A stretch of DNA of 64,000 nucleotides from Pseudochrobactrum asaccharolyticum (GCF_003314995.1 NZ_QNRH01000001.1:683436-747435); one strand, 5' to 3'; shown: positions 1-8,497, numbered from the stretch's first letter. Made by a program: numbers and translations. The notes: a model not told the origin generated them from the sequence alone.

Positions 1-495
1 CTCATAAAGCATCTGCGGGGTGATGCGCGGAAAGCGCTCCGGATGCGTGCCGAAGGTCGAGAATTTGAAGCCCGCCGCACCGGCTTCAACCAGACCGTCA
101 ATATGCTTGGTGCCGTCTGCCGGATGCGCCGTGGCATAAAGCGCGAAATCCACGCGCGCTTCCTTGCCAGCGGATTCCACCTTGCGGGTGAAGCGCTCCG
201 GCGTGGCGATCAGGTCGCCGTCGTCATAAGGCATATCGACAATCGTCGTAACGCCGCCTGCAGCGGCTGAGCGGGTCGACCAGATAAACTCTTCCTGATT
301 TTTCTGGCTGCGGCTATGTACCTGACCGTCAATGGCACCCGGCAACACCAGATAATCCGTACCGCCATGGCTTTCACCTGCAGGGGCAGTACCTTGACCC
401 GTCTGGACAACGCGGCCGTCGCTGACCAATACCCAGCCATTCTCAATGACCTGATCGGGCAGAACCACTTTACCTTTGAAGACTTTATCCTGCAT
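1..495 (-). CDS. Allantoinase/dihydropyrimidinase-type amidohydrolase, N-terminal 165 residues (cut by window edge)
   Basis: The reading frame runs off the left edge, so only the N-terminal part is present. It starts at ATG 495 with a GAGGAAATACCGCA stretch upstream that can act as ribosome binding site. The protein opens with the small beta-sandwich typical of the urease-related amidohydrolases and then reads PGAIDGQVHSRSQ (about residues 52-64) and AAAGGVTTIVDMPY, which place it near allantoinases, hydantoinases and dihydroorotases. These enzymes open cyclic amides using two metal ions. The usual metal motif is DxHxH; here it is DGQVH, so the first histidine is glutamine (Q58) and only H60 remains. 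The substrate cannot be told. It lies 66 bp downstream of the lyase-fold gene on the same strand and may be co-transcribed with it. The family is clear, the activity is not. Confidence 0.8.
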   Translation of the reverse strand, partial: MQDKVFKGKVVLPDQVIENGWVLVSDGRVVQTGQGTAPAGESHGGTDYLVLPGAIDGQVHSRSQKNQEEFIWSTRSAAAGGVTTIVDMPYDDGDLIATPERFTRKVESAGKEARVDFALYATAHPADGTKHIDGLVEAGAAGFKFSTFGTHPERFPRITPQMLYE

Positions 496-561
496 TGCGG
501 TATTTCCTCATTCTGGCTGCCTGCATTGTTTTGCAATGCAGGCAGTTATGCGATTTAAAAA

Positions 562-2244
562 TTACTTGGTGGCTGGCTGTGTGAAAGCGTGCAGCACCTG
601 CACACCGGCTGCAAAATCCGGCGTGTAAATGCGATCCTGATCGACGAATTTGACCTGTGCACGATAGGTTTCCAGCAGCTTTGCGGAGGTTTTGCCGAGC
701 GCTACCTTGCCACGCAGATCAACCGCCTGTGCTGAATGCAGCAGCTGAATGGATGACAGGCTGTACATATTGCCGAGAATGCGCTGCAGGTTGTTCACTG
801 CCAGCGGGGCATTATTGCCGGTATCTTCAATATTGCCTGCCATGGCGAAAGTATCGAGCGATACAGGCATGGCCAGCTGGCGGTTTTCGGCATAGAGCGC
901 AACAAGCGGCTTCTGCATGGCACCAAAGGCATGGCCTTCATTCTCAGGGCCGGCAAGGAAGCGCGGCAGCTTGGTGAAATCCGGATTTTCCGTGCGGATG
1001 GTCTGCATCACAATATTCTGCGCCAGACGGGTGAGGGCGACATTCAGATTTTCCACACGGGTGGCAACCGGCAGCATATCGAAATTGGCGGTCGGATAAA
1101 TCGCGCCATGCACATCGCCTGCGACCTGATATTTGTGCAGCTGGTTATGACTGTCAGCCGCTTTTTCCGCAGGCTTGTCGGAAGCCACTGCAGCCGGATT
1201 GTCATCGCTGGCATTGATATGGATATGCAAAGCTTCTTCAAGCGCGGCCTGTGCTTCCCATGCATTGCCGAGCGCATAGGCCATTGTGCGGTAGGAGAGC
1301 GGATCCTGCAAAGCGCGGCCATCAGATTGCTGCCAGAGATAGGAGCCATCCAGCGCTGCACGAATATCAGTTGCCGCCTTCACCATACCCGGAAACGGGC
1401 GCAGTTCGGTTGTCTCAGCCAGGAAAGGCGCGACATTGCCGTTATAACCTTCAAGCGATAGGGCGAAAACGGCTGTGGCTGCTTCCAGATAATGGCGGGT
1501 TTCTTCTGCAAGCAAAACGGCCTGACCGGCAGTCAGTGCATTGGTACTGAGAATGGAGAGGAAGTCTTTGCCGACCGGTTCAATCGGCTTTAATCCGGCC
1601 AGTTTCAGAGCTTCTGCCGCAGGCATACGCTTGCCCTGATAATCCACGAACCATTCGCCGATCATCGCCAGTCCGATATGGGAGGCGAGCGTAATATCAG
1701 CCTCACCGACAGAGCCTTTTTCCGGCACTACCGGAGTAATGTCGTGATTGAGAAAATCGCGATAGGCTTCCACCACGCTCAGCTGTGTGCCAGTTTCACC
1801 GCCGAGCATTTCATTGAGACGGATCAGCATACCGGCGCGAACAGCCTGTGCAGGCATAGCCTCGCCAATACCGCCACCATGGGCATGAAGCGAACTGGTG
1901 TTGAAGCGGCGGGAAAGCGCCAGTAATTCCTCATCCAGCGTGCGGCGGCCTTTAACCTCTTTGAAAACCGGTTTGTCCTTGTTCCAGCCCACGCCGACAT
2001 TCAGCCCGTAAACGGCGGTGCCTTGCAAAGCTGCTTCCATCACCAGATCAAAACTATGACTGACCTTTTGTGCCGCTTCCGGAGCGATTTCGACTTTTTC
2101 GTTTTTGTTCGCTGCGAACTCTGCCACCTGCGCAGTGGTGAGCTGAGTGCCGTTAAGCTGCAAAGCTTGCGCATAGGCGGCAGAAGACGACAGGAGGGCA
2201 AGTGTCAGAATGCTGAGTTTGGACAGGTGATTGAGCTTTTTCAT
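562..2244 (-). CDS. Exported HAL/PAL-fold (aromatic amino acid lyase family) protein lacking the MIO tripeptide
   Basis: This 560-residue protein has the length and landmarks of the histidine/phenylalanine ammonia-lyase family: YGLNVGVG around residue 79, LHAHGGGIGE, VRAGMLIRLNEML, GSVG at 177-180, QDPLSYR and SDDNP. Known members cyclise an Ala-Ser-Gly triplet straight after GSVG into the MIO cofactor. Here the residues after GSVG are EAD (181-183), followed by a segment about one residue shorter than usual, so MIO cannot form in the known way. The Thr of YGxNTG is also Val. The first 25 residues form a clear Sec signal peptide (Lys-rich start, hydrophobic core, AYA-QA cleavage site), whereas classical lyases are cytoplasmic. 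The amidohydrolase follows on the same strand and an exported M20 hydrolase is divergent. Fold assignment is firm; the reaction is unknown and may not be ammonia elimination. Confidence 0.85.
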   Translation of the reverse strand: MKKLNHLSKLSILTLALLSSSAAYAQALQLNGTQLTTAQVAEFAANKNEKVEIAPEAAQKVSHSFDLVMEAALQGTAVYGLNVGVGWNKDKPVFKEVKGRRTLDEELLALSRRFNTSSLHAHGGGIGEAMPAQAVRAGMLIRLNEMLGGETGTQLSVVEAYRDFLNHDITPVVPEKGSVGEADITLASHIGLAMIGEWFVDYQGKRMPAAEALKLAGLKPIEPVGKDFLSILSTNALTAGQAVLLAEETRHYLEAATAVFALSLEGYNGNVAPFLAETTELRPFPGMVKAATDIRAALDGSYLWQQSDGRALQDPLSYRTMAYALGNAWEAQAALEEALHIHINASDDNPAAVASDKPAEKAADSHNQLHKYQVAGDVHGAIYPTANFDMLPVATRVENLNVALTRLAQNIVMQTIRTENPDFTKLPRFLAGPENEGHAFGAMQKPLVALYAENRQLAMPVSLDTFAMAGNIEDTGNNAPLAVNNLQRILGNMYSLSSIQLLHSAQAVDLRGKVALGKTSAKLLETYRAQVKFVDQDRIYTPDFAAGVQVLHAFTQPATK

Positions 2245-2654
2245 ACTGGGTTCCCGTTTGCCTTTTCCCTCTGGATGAGGGTGCTTATGGATGCGGCAAA
2301 TTATGGGTCAGTATAGAAATTGCCTGAAAGGCTGAAACGGCGAAAGTTGCGAAACCGGCAATAACAAAAAGCTAAATCCGGCCGGTAACGGAGAATAGTT
2401 TTTCGGACAGTTCGATTGTTGCCTTACGCATAGCGGCTTTCATTTTGCGGGGTAATGAAAAGGACTGCGTGTAACTGAAATGCTGATTTTGGGAAATGAA
2501 ACTCGATATTCAGTGATTGTTAAAATGACAATAAATACAGTAAAATCAAAAGCTTGTAATTGTTATTATAAGGGTTGTGTATGGCGTTTTTATGATGAAT
2601 TGTCTGCGGGTAACTGTCACATAACCTCAGGCAAATTCAGTAACGGAGTTCTAC
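2245..2654. other. Divergent intergenic region between two exported-protein genes
   Basis: These 410 bp separate the lyase-fold gene (minus) and the M20 hydrolase gene (plus), so they should hold both promoters. The part from about 2480 to 2580 is very AT-rich. No operator palindrome stands out, and the only long reading frame in it is AT-rich and has no family features. The M20 gene has AACGGAG about nine bases before its ATG. Confidence 0.5.
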
Positions 2655-4250
2655 ATGTCTTGTACTCTCTCGTCTAAAATTGCACTCAGCCTTATGATGT
2701 CGGCCTCTTTGCTCAGTCAGGCCGCAGCACAAAAATCAGAACAGGATGTCAAAGCTTATAAGCAGCAAGTAACAGCGGGTGTGGAGAGCCGCGCCAAGCT
2801 TGCGCAGGAGATGACGGATTCAATTTTCAGCTTTGGTGAGCTGGCTTTTCAGGAAGTGGAAACCTCAAAATACATCACGGATATTCTTGAGAAGAACGGC
2901 TTTACCATTGAGCGCGGCGTTGCCGGTCTGCCGACCGGCTGGGTAGCACGCTGGGGCTCGGGCAAGCCGGTGATTGCACTGGGCAGCGATATTGACGGTC
3001 TGCCAAAAACCTCTCAGATGCCCGGTGTTGCCTATCGTAAGCCGATGATTGAGGGCGCACCCGGTCACGGGGAAGGGCATAACTCCGGTCAGGCTGTGAA
3101 TGTGGTTGCAGCCTTGGCGATGAAAGACCTGATGGAGAAGGAAAAACTCTCCGGTACGCTGGTGCTCTGGCCGGGTGTGGCAGAGGAGTTGTTGGGCGGC
3201 AAAGCCTATATGGTGCGTGACGGTGTGTTCAAGGATGCGGATGTGGTGATGTTCACCCATGTCGGCAATAATCTGCAAACCTCATGGGGTGCAGCCAATG
3301 GCACCGGTATGGTTTCGGTCAAATATACATTTGCCGGTGAGTCTGCCCATTCTGCCGGTGCGCCGTGGCGTGGCCGCAGTGCGCTTGATGGCGTAGAGCT
3401 GATGAATGTGGGCTGGAATATGCGGCGCGAACATCTGCGCCCTGAACAGCGCTCGCATTATGTGATCCCTGACGGCGGTGACCAGCCGAATGTGGTGCCG
3501 TCTGTTGCCAGTGTCTGGTATTTTATCCGTGAGACGGATTTTGAAAACATTGCCAAGAACTTTGCGATAGCCAATACCATGTCAGAAGCAGCGGCAAAAA
3601 TGTCAGACACAACAGTGGAACGGCAGATTATCGGTACAGCTGCACCGCGCCATTTTAATAAGCCTATGGCGGAGGCAGCCTATGCCAATATTCTCGAAGT
3701 TGGCTTGCCGGAATGGACAGAGGATGAAAACAGCTTTGCCAAAGCTGTGCAGAAGGCTGTGAAAGGCAAGGAAGACGGGCTGGCGACAGAACTGAAGAAA
3801 CTGGCACCACCACCGGAAAAACTGGAAAGCGGCGGCTCTGATGATATCGGCGATGTGTCATGGATTGTACCGACAATTACGCTAAATTATCCGTCAAATA
3901 TTCCGAACCTTCCGGGGCATCACTGGTCAAATGCGATGTCGATGGCCACACCAATTGCTCATAAAGGCGTTGTCGCCGGCTCAAAAGTGATTGCCATGAC
4001 CGGTGTTGATCTTCTAACCAAGCCGGAACTGGTATCTGCGGCACAGGATTATTTCACCAATGTGCAGCAGAAGGATCAGAAATATCTGCCGATGCTTGGT
4101 GCGGATGACAAGCCGCAAATTCAGCTGAATACGGAGATTATGCAGCAGTTCCGTCCTGAAATGCAGAAGCTCTATTATGATGCAGAGAAATACCCGACTT
4201 ATCTCGATCAGTTGGGTGTGAAGTTTCCTGAGCTATCAGCTCCGCAATAG
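2655..4250 (+). CDS. Exported M20-family amidohydrolase (AbgB-like) with Cys-to-Glu change in the metal motif
   Basis: The 531-residue product begins with a Sec signal peptide (cleavage near SQAAA-Q, residue 25). It has the M20D layout of p-aminobenzoyl-glutamate or aminoacylase-type hydrolases: GSDIDGLP, GHGEGHN at 137-143, PGVAEELLGGK with the paired glutamates at 177-178, a dimerisation lid with ESAHSAGAPW, and a C-terminal GHHWSNA. In well-known M20D enzymes the metal cysteine sits in GHGCGHN; here that position is Glu140. Glutamate can still bind metal, so the enzyme may be active with altered chemistry. It should act in the periplasm on an N-acyl or dipeptide-like amide. The gene is divergent from the lyase-fold gene and is followed by palindromes and a terminator. 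Substrate unknown. Confidence 0.88.
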   Translation: MSCTLSSKIALSLMMSASLLSQAAAQKSEQDVKAYKQQVTAGVESRAKLAQEMTDSIFSFGELAFQEVETSKYITDILEKNGFTIERGVAGLPTGWVARWGSGKPVIALGSDIDGLPKTSQMPGVAYRKPMIEGAPGHGEGHNSGQAVNVVAALAMKDLMEKEKLSGTLVLWPGVAEELLGGKAYMVRDGVFKDADVVMFTHVGNNLQTSWGAANGTGMVSVKYTFAGESAHSAGAPWRGRSALDGVELMNVGWNMRREHLRPEQRSHYVIPDGGDQPNVVPSVASVWYFIRETDFENIAKNFAIANTMSEAAAKMSDTTVERQIIGTAAPRHFNKPMAEAAYANILEVGLPEWTEDENSFAKAVQKAVKGKEDGLATELKKLAPPPEKLESGGSDDIGDVSWIVPTITLNYPSNIPNLPGHHWSNAMSMATPIAHKGVVAGSKVIAMTGVDLLTKPELVSAAQDYFTNVQQKDQKYLPMLGADDKPQIQLNTEIMQQFRPEMQKLYYDAEKYPTYLDQLGVKFPELSAPQ

Positions 4251-4353
4251 AGCATAATTTCTTAAACTTGAATCAGTTTAAGGTGAAATTATGCTCTAAT
4301 TTTAAAGTGTTAGAGCGACCTTTGTGTGCCAAGTATGGCACACGGCGCTCTAA
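4249..4353. repeat. Tandem palindromes overlapping the M20 stop codon
   Basis: Two inverted repeats follow one another. The first pairs AGAGCATAATTTC (4249-4261) with GAAATTATGCTCT (4285-4297), with an inner TTAAACT/AGTTTAA stem, and its left arm begins inside the TAG stop codon of the M20 gene. The second pairs TTAGAGCG (4310-4317) with CGCTCTAA (4346-4353) around an inner TGTGTGCC/GGCACAC stem. The two-hairpin layout with AGAGC ends resembles the 103-bp repeats seen elsewhere in the window, but the sequence differs. A repeat element and a transcription barrier are both possible. Confidence 0.6.
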
Positions 4354-4370
4354 TATGATCGTCTGAATAT

Positions 4371-4412
4371 AACAAAGGCGGCTCGGAATTTTCCGGATCG
4401 CCTTTGTTTTTT
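4371..4412. terminator. Bidirectional rho-independent terminator
   Basis: AACAAAGGCG (4371-4380) pairs with CGCCTTTGTT (4399-4408) and is followed by a T run on the plus strand. It lies between the convergent M20 gene and the SufR-like regulator gene and can end transcripts from the M20 side. On the minus strand it follows the regulator stop codon but has a weaker U-tract. Confidence 0.8.
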
Positions 4413-5088
4413 ATCGGGTCTCAGTAATGCGATAGGCGCAACGTCGTGCGCCAAGCAAAATATGTTCACAGCGTTCAATCTTACAGCTATCGCCAAGAAT
4501 GGTCTGAAAAATATTGAGCTCTGAGCGGCAAAAATTCTGGCAGGCCGTAGCGGCGGCGCAGATAGGGCAGTGGTTTTCAATCAGCAGCCATGAGCCATCC
4601 GGCTGTTTTGACCATTCTGCCATATAGCCTTCCTGACTACGCAATCGGGACAGGCAGTCAATGCGTTGTTCAAGCGCAGACATATACTGCATTTTTGCTT
4701 GATAACCCGCCAGCATTTCCTGCTCGCGCAAAGAGATAATCCGGTCAGTAAGGGCAGGATCAAGGCTGTTCATATGACGCAACAGAGCCACGGTTAATTC
4801 AGCATGTGTATCCGGAAATTGATTGTTGCCTTTTTCGGTCAGGTGCCAGAGTTGCACGGGTCTGCCTGCTTTGGCTTTTTTTTCTGTGGCATAGGGTTCA
4901 ATCAGCCCTTCTGTCACAGATTTTTGCAATTGCTGGCGTATGTTCTCCGCGCCGGTGCCGATGAGCTTGGCCAGAGCAGATATTGTTTGCGGGCCACGCG
5001 TTTTGAGAATAAACAGCAGACGTCCGGCTGTGCTTTGTTGTGCAGCGCCAGTTAATTCGTCTGAAGTGATAATGTCAGAACTTGACAT
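4411..5088 (-). CDS. SufR/DeoR-like winged-helix regulator with C-terminal cysteine cluster
   Basis: The start is taken at ATG 5088, because CAGGAG lies a few bases upstream and upstream in-frame codons lack a binding site. The 225-residue product has an N-terminal winged helix (about residues 20-90: AGRLLFILKTRGPQTISALA, then GRPVQLWHLTEKG) and a C-terminal domain reading ENHCPICAAATACQNFC, then GDSCKIERCEHIL and ARRCAYRI. Cys174, 187, 202 and 217 are spaced by 12, 14 and 14 residues, close to the pattern of cyanobacterial SufR, which binds an iron-sulfur cluster. Cys177, 183 and 207 are extra. This suggests a metal-, redox- or cluster-sensing repressor. It is divergent from the MFS transporter gene, the most likely target. 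No suf genes are nearby. Confidence 0.82.
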   Translation of the reverse strand: MSSSDIITSDELTGAAQQSTAGRLLFILKTRGPQTISALAKLIGTGAENIRQQLQKSVTEGLIEPYATEKKAKAGRPVQLWHLTEKGNNQFPDTHAELTVALLRHMNSLDPALTDRIISLREQEMLAGYQAKMQYMSALEQRIDCLSRLRSQEGYMAEWSKQPDGSWLLIENHCPICAAATACQNFCRSELNIFQTILGDSCKIERCEHILLGARRCAYRITETR

Positions 5089-5246
5089 TTGATCTCCTGC
5101 TGAATATTCCAAGTATCTACTTGCTTAATTATCGGCTTTATCAGGGCTTTGCAACCCGACCGGCATAATTCGGTTAAAATTGTTGAGAAACACAGGCGCA
5201 TTCCCGCCGGAACTCATGGTTTTTGATAGCTGTTCCGGAGAATAAA

Positions 5247-6671
5247 ATGTCTGACCCGGCATCACTCACCAGTCACCACAAAGTTGGTTGGGGAGATTTG
5301 TTGACTGGCAAAAATGCCATTCGTTCGCTGGCGCTCGCAGGCGGCGTCGCACTCCATGCTATTAATGTTTATATTGCAACAACCATTCTGCCGTCTGTGG
5401 TCGCGGATATTGGCGGGCTGGATTATTATGCATGGAACACAACACTGTTTGTTGTTGCATCCATTATCGGCTCGACATTGGCCGTTAAATTGCTGCGTGC
5501 CGCTGGGCCGCGTAAAGCCTATGCAATCTCGGCCTGTGTATTCGCATTGGGTACGCTGATTTGCGCTATGTCGCCGAGCATGCAAATTTTGCTGGTCGGC
5601 CGTTTCATTCAGGGCTTTGGCGGCGGTTTTATGCTGGCTTTGTCCTATGCGATGATCCGTATTGTATTTCCTGAGGTGTTGTGGCCGCGAGCCATGGCAC
5701 TGATCTCCGGTATGTGGGGTGTAGCGACGCTGGTTGGCCCTGCAGTTGGCGGTATTTTTGCCGAGCTTGGAGAGTGGCGTGCGGCTTTCTGGACGGTTGT
5801 TCCGGCAGCATTGCTGTTTGCGCTTATGGCACTGTTTGTACTGCCGGATGTGCGTCATGAAAAAGAAGACACGGCACGTCTGCCATTTGCGCAGCTTACA
5901 CTTTTAACACTGGCTGTTTTTGCAGTTTCGCTCGGCAGTATCAGCCATGAAGTGATCTGGAACGTGATCGGTATCAGTATCGCGATTGTTTTGATTGCTC
6001 TTATGATCCGTTTGGATGCAACCAGTAGCAAGCGCTTGTTGCCGCGCGGTTCTTTCAGCTTCAGCCAGCCGCTGGGCCCTGTTATTGTCACTATGTCTTT
6101 GCTGGCTCTGACAGTCACATCGGTGGAGGTATTTATTCCGCTGTTCTTGCAGGTGCTGCATCACCAGTCGCCATTGGTTGCCGGTTATCTGGCTGCATTG
6201 ATGGGCGCTGGCTGGACAATCGGTTCTATCATGAGCTCCGGTATCAGTTCCCGCCGTGTGCGTGATGTGATCATTATCGGCCCGCTGACATCTTTTGCGG
6301 GTATGGTATTGTTGTTTTTGCTGCTGCCGATCGCCAGCGGAGGTACCTATCTCGAACTGCTGCCGCTCTGTGCCGGTTTTGTGGCTGTCGGCTGCGGCGT
6401 TGGTATGACATGGCCGCATTTGCTGACACGTGTGTTGAAAGTGGCACCGGATGATGAAAAAGATCTGGCATCAACGGCGATCACGACTGTGCAGTTGTTC
6501 TCTGCCGGACTTGGCGCAGCTATGGCCGGTATGGTCACCAGCCTTGGTGGTCTGACTGTACCGGGTGGTATGGCCGGTACATCCAGCGCTGCATTCTGGT
6601 TATTCCTCAGCTTTGGTATCGGGCCTTTGCTTGGTTTCCTCTGTGCTTCGCGTATTGTTAAACGCTGGTAA
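5247..6671 (+). CDS. MFS transporter (DHA2-like, multidrug type)
   Basis: The start is set at ATG 5247, six bases after CCGGAG; an upstream TTG at 5223 is less likely. The 474-residue protein is a chain of hydrophobic segments with the MFS signature around GRFIQGFGGGFMLALSYAMIR and a following motif with GPAVGGIFAELGEWR, typical of drug:H+ antiporters with 12 to 14 membrane spans. It sits in the inner membrane and probably exports a small organic compound. The divergent SufR-like regulator gene starts 158 bp away and may control it. Substrate unknown. Confidence 0.85.
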   Translation: MSDPASLTSHHKVGWGDLLTGKNAIRSLALAGGVALHAINVYIATTILPSVVADIGGLDYYAWNTTLFVVASIIGSTLAVKLLRAAGPRKAYAISACVFALGTLICAMSPSMQILLVGRFIQGFGGGFMLALSYAMIRIVFPEVLWPRAMALISGMWGVATLVGPAVGGIFAELGEWRAAFWTVVPAALLFALMALFVLPDVRHEKEDTARLPFAQLTLLTLAVFAVSLGSISHEVIWNVIGISIAIVLIALMIRLDATSSKRLLPRGSFSFSQPLGPVIVTMSLLALTVTSVEVFIPLFLQVLHHQSPLVAGYLAALMGAGWTIGSIMSSGISSRRVRDVIIIGPLTSFAGMVLLFLLLPIASGGTYLELLPLCAGFVAVGCGVGMTWPHLLTRVLKVAPDDEKDLASTAITTVQLFSAGLGAAMAGMVTSLGGLTVPGGMAGTSSAAFWLFLSFGIGPLLGFLCASRIVKRW

Positions 6672-6696
6672 AATCAGCTACTTCCGATAAAAAGAT

Positions 6697-6730
6697 AAAG
6701 CTGACCGGTCATTGGCCGGTCAGCTTTTTT
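6697..6730. terminator. Terminator between convergent MFS and msrQ genes
   Basis: AAAGCTGACCGG (6697-6708) pairs with CCGGTCAGCTTT (6716-6727), followed by TTT on the plus strand. The 3' arm overlaps the msrQ stop codon. It ends the MFS transcript, and the A-run at its left side could also serve minus-strand transcripts. Confidence 0.85.
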
Positions 6731-7364
6731 TATGGGCCAGATAGGGCTTGCGAATGAGGCGCCACAGAACCAGAGTAATGATGATCAGCCCGTAGACCAG
6801 AGGTTCTGTCGGCCAGCTCTTTACTGACATCAGAAAATGCAGGCTTCCGGCAAGGGCTATCAGATAAATCAGCCGGTGCAGGCTCTGCCACTTGTTTTTC
6901 AGCTTGCGGATTGACCACTGGTTCGAGGTCAGAGCCAGCGGAATCATCAGAATAAAAGCTGTAAAACCAATTATGATAAACCAGCGTTGTGTGACGTCTT
7001 TTACAATCTCCGGCCAGTTCAGCCCGCGATCAAGAATAACATAAGTGGCAAAGTGCATGGCGACATAATAGAAGGCCAAGAGACCAAGCGCACGGCGATA
7101 TGCTATGAAATTGAGCCGGAACAAATCACGAAGCGGCGTGATCAGCAAAGTTAAAATCAGAAAACGCAGCGCCCAAAGACCGAGAATATGTTCAAATTCT
7201 TTGACCGGATTTGCGCCAAGCTGATTATTGGCCGCGAGCCAAAATGCCCAGATGGCCGGCGCGAGACCAGCAACGTAAATACCCCAACGCAGCCAGAGAT
7301 TATTCGGTATTTTGACCGGTGCTTTGCGGGCAGTACGGGGCAGAACTGTGCTGTTTGCTGTCAT
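6720..7364 (-). CDS. msrQ: MsrQ, haem-binding membrane subunit of periplasmic methionine sulfoxide reductase
   Basis: This 214-residue inner-membrane protein has about six hydrophobic segments and conserved histidines within them (for example YVAMHFATYVILD, SLHRLIYLIALAGSLHF), as in the YedZ/MsrQ family of the ferric-reductase-like superfamily. It passes quinol-derived electrons to MsrP. Its start is 15 bp downstream of the msrP stop on the same strand, so the two are an operon. Length and order match the known msrPQ pair. Confidence 0.93.
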   Translation of the reverse strand: MTANSTVLPRTARKAPVKIPNNLWLRWGIYVAGLAPAIWAFWLAANNQLGANPVKEFEHILGLWALRFLILTLLITPLRDLFRLNFIAYRRALGLLAFYYVAMHFATYVILDRGLNWPEIVKDVTQRWFIIIGFTAFILMIPLALTSNQWSIRKLKNKWQSLHRLIYLIALAGSLHFLMSVKSWPTEPLVYGLIIITLVLWRLIRKPYLAHKKS

Positions 7365-7379
7365 CCGGATTGTCTCTGT

Positions 7380-8333
7380 TTAATAGTTTTTGGTCAGATC
7401 CATACCGCTATAGAGTTGAGCAACATGCTCGCCATAACCGTTAAACGGCAGCGTATCGCGTCTGTCCGGTGAGAAGAAACTACCGCTGCCGATGCGCGTC
7501 TCGGATTTCTGGCTCCAGCGCGGATGATCAACGGCCGGATTAACATTGGCATAGAAGCCATATTCCGAGGCGTTCTGCATCTTCCACGCAGTCAGCGGCT
7601 CTTTATCGGTCAGCGTGATTTTGACAATCGACTTGATGCCTTTGAAACCATATTTCCACGGTACAACAAGTCGTATCGGTGCGCCGTTTTGATTGGCGAG
7701 ATTTTCCCCATAGAGACCGGTGGCCAGCAATGTCAGCGGGTTCATCGCTTCATCAAGACGCAAACCTTCACGATACGGCCAGTCGATAACCGGAAAAGCA
7801 CCGCCGACACCCGGCATTTCTTTGGGACGCAGGGCGGTTTCAAAAGCAACATATTTAGCCGAGCCAAGCGGCTCAACGCGTTTCAGCAGTTCTGACAGTT
7901 GAAAGCCCTGCCATGGGATGACCATCGACCATGCCTCAACGCAGCGCATACGATAGATGCGCTCTTCGATGCTCATGGCTTTCATCAGATCATCAATGTC
8001 GAAAGTTGCAGGCTTTGCCACCATGCCGCCGACTTCAATCGTCCACGGACGGGGTTTGAAATCACCGGAATAGCTTGAGGGATCAGACTTGCCGGTGCCG
8101 AATTCGTAGAAATTATTATAGGTCAGCACTGAGTCTTTGGGTGTCAGTTTTTCATCGGTCTTGAAGCCGTCAGCGCTGTCTTTTGCTAATGCGAGTTGCG
8201 GAGCCAACCCGCCCAAAGATATGCCAATACCTGCAGCTATGCCGGTTTTAATAAATTCCCGCCTGCGCAAGTAAAATGACTGGCTGGTAATTTCTGACGC
8301 TGCAATGCCGGATTTGAAAAATGACTTCGACAT
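7380..8333 (-). CDS. msrP: MsrP, molybdopterin-dependent periplasmic methionine sulfoxide reductase
   Basis: The 317-residue product carries a twin-arginine export signal ([13 protein letters not shown] at about residues 23-35), so it is folded with its cofactor before export by Tat. The sulfite-oxidase-type fold is shown by [10 protein letters not shown], the cofactor-ligand cysteine in [17 protein letters not shown], and [16 protein letters not shown]. The family reduces oxidised methionines of periplasmic proteins with electrons from MsrQ, which follows at once. The molybdenum cofactor genes moaC and moeA also lie in this window. About 180 bp separate it from the gltA terminator side. Confidence 0.95.
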   Translation of the reverse strand: MSKSFFKSGIAASEITSQSFYLRRREFIKTGIAAGIGISLGGLAPQLALAKDSADGFKTDEKLTPKDSVLTYNNFYEFGTGKSDPSSYSGDFKPRPWTIEVGGMVAKPATFDIDDLMKAMSIEERIYRMRCVEAWSMVIPWQGFQLSELLKRVEPLGSAKYVAFETALRPKEMPGVGGAFPVIDWPYREGLRLDEAMNPLTLLATGLYGENLANQNGAPIRLVVPWKYGFKGIKSIVKITLTDKEPLTAWKMQNASEYGFYANVNPAVDHPRWSQKSETRIGSGSFFSPDRRDTLPFNGYGEHVAQLYSGMDLTKNY

Positions 8334-8470
8334 AATACTGGCTCCCTGCTGATCGGCAGTTACGCATATCGGACTTAAAACGGATATGTTACGGGCAATT
8401 TTATGCTGATGTCTGTGGTTTATTTACGTTCATATTGCGTGAGAAAAACGCAAAATTCTATACGATAAAT

Positions 8471-8497
8471 AAAAAAGGCTCCCGAAGGAGCCTTTTC
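8471..8497 (-). terminator. gltA terminator
   Basis: On the minus strand AAAAGGCTCC-ttcg-GGAGCCTTTTTT forms a strong stem with a UUCG loop and a U run, just past the gltA stop codon. Confidence 0.92.

Noticed and set aside
4411-5088. Calling the regulator SufR outright
   Set aside because: The cysteine pattern is similar but has three extra cysteines, slightly different spacing and no suf genes nearby, so only a SufR-like label is supported.
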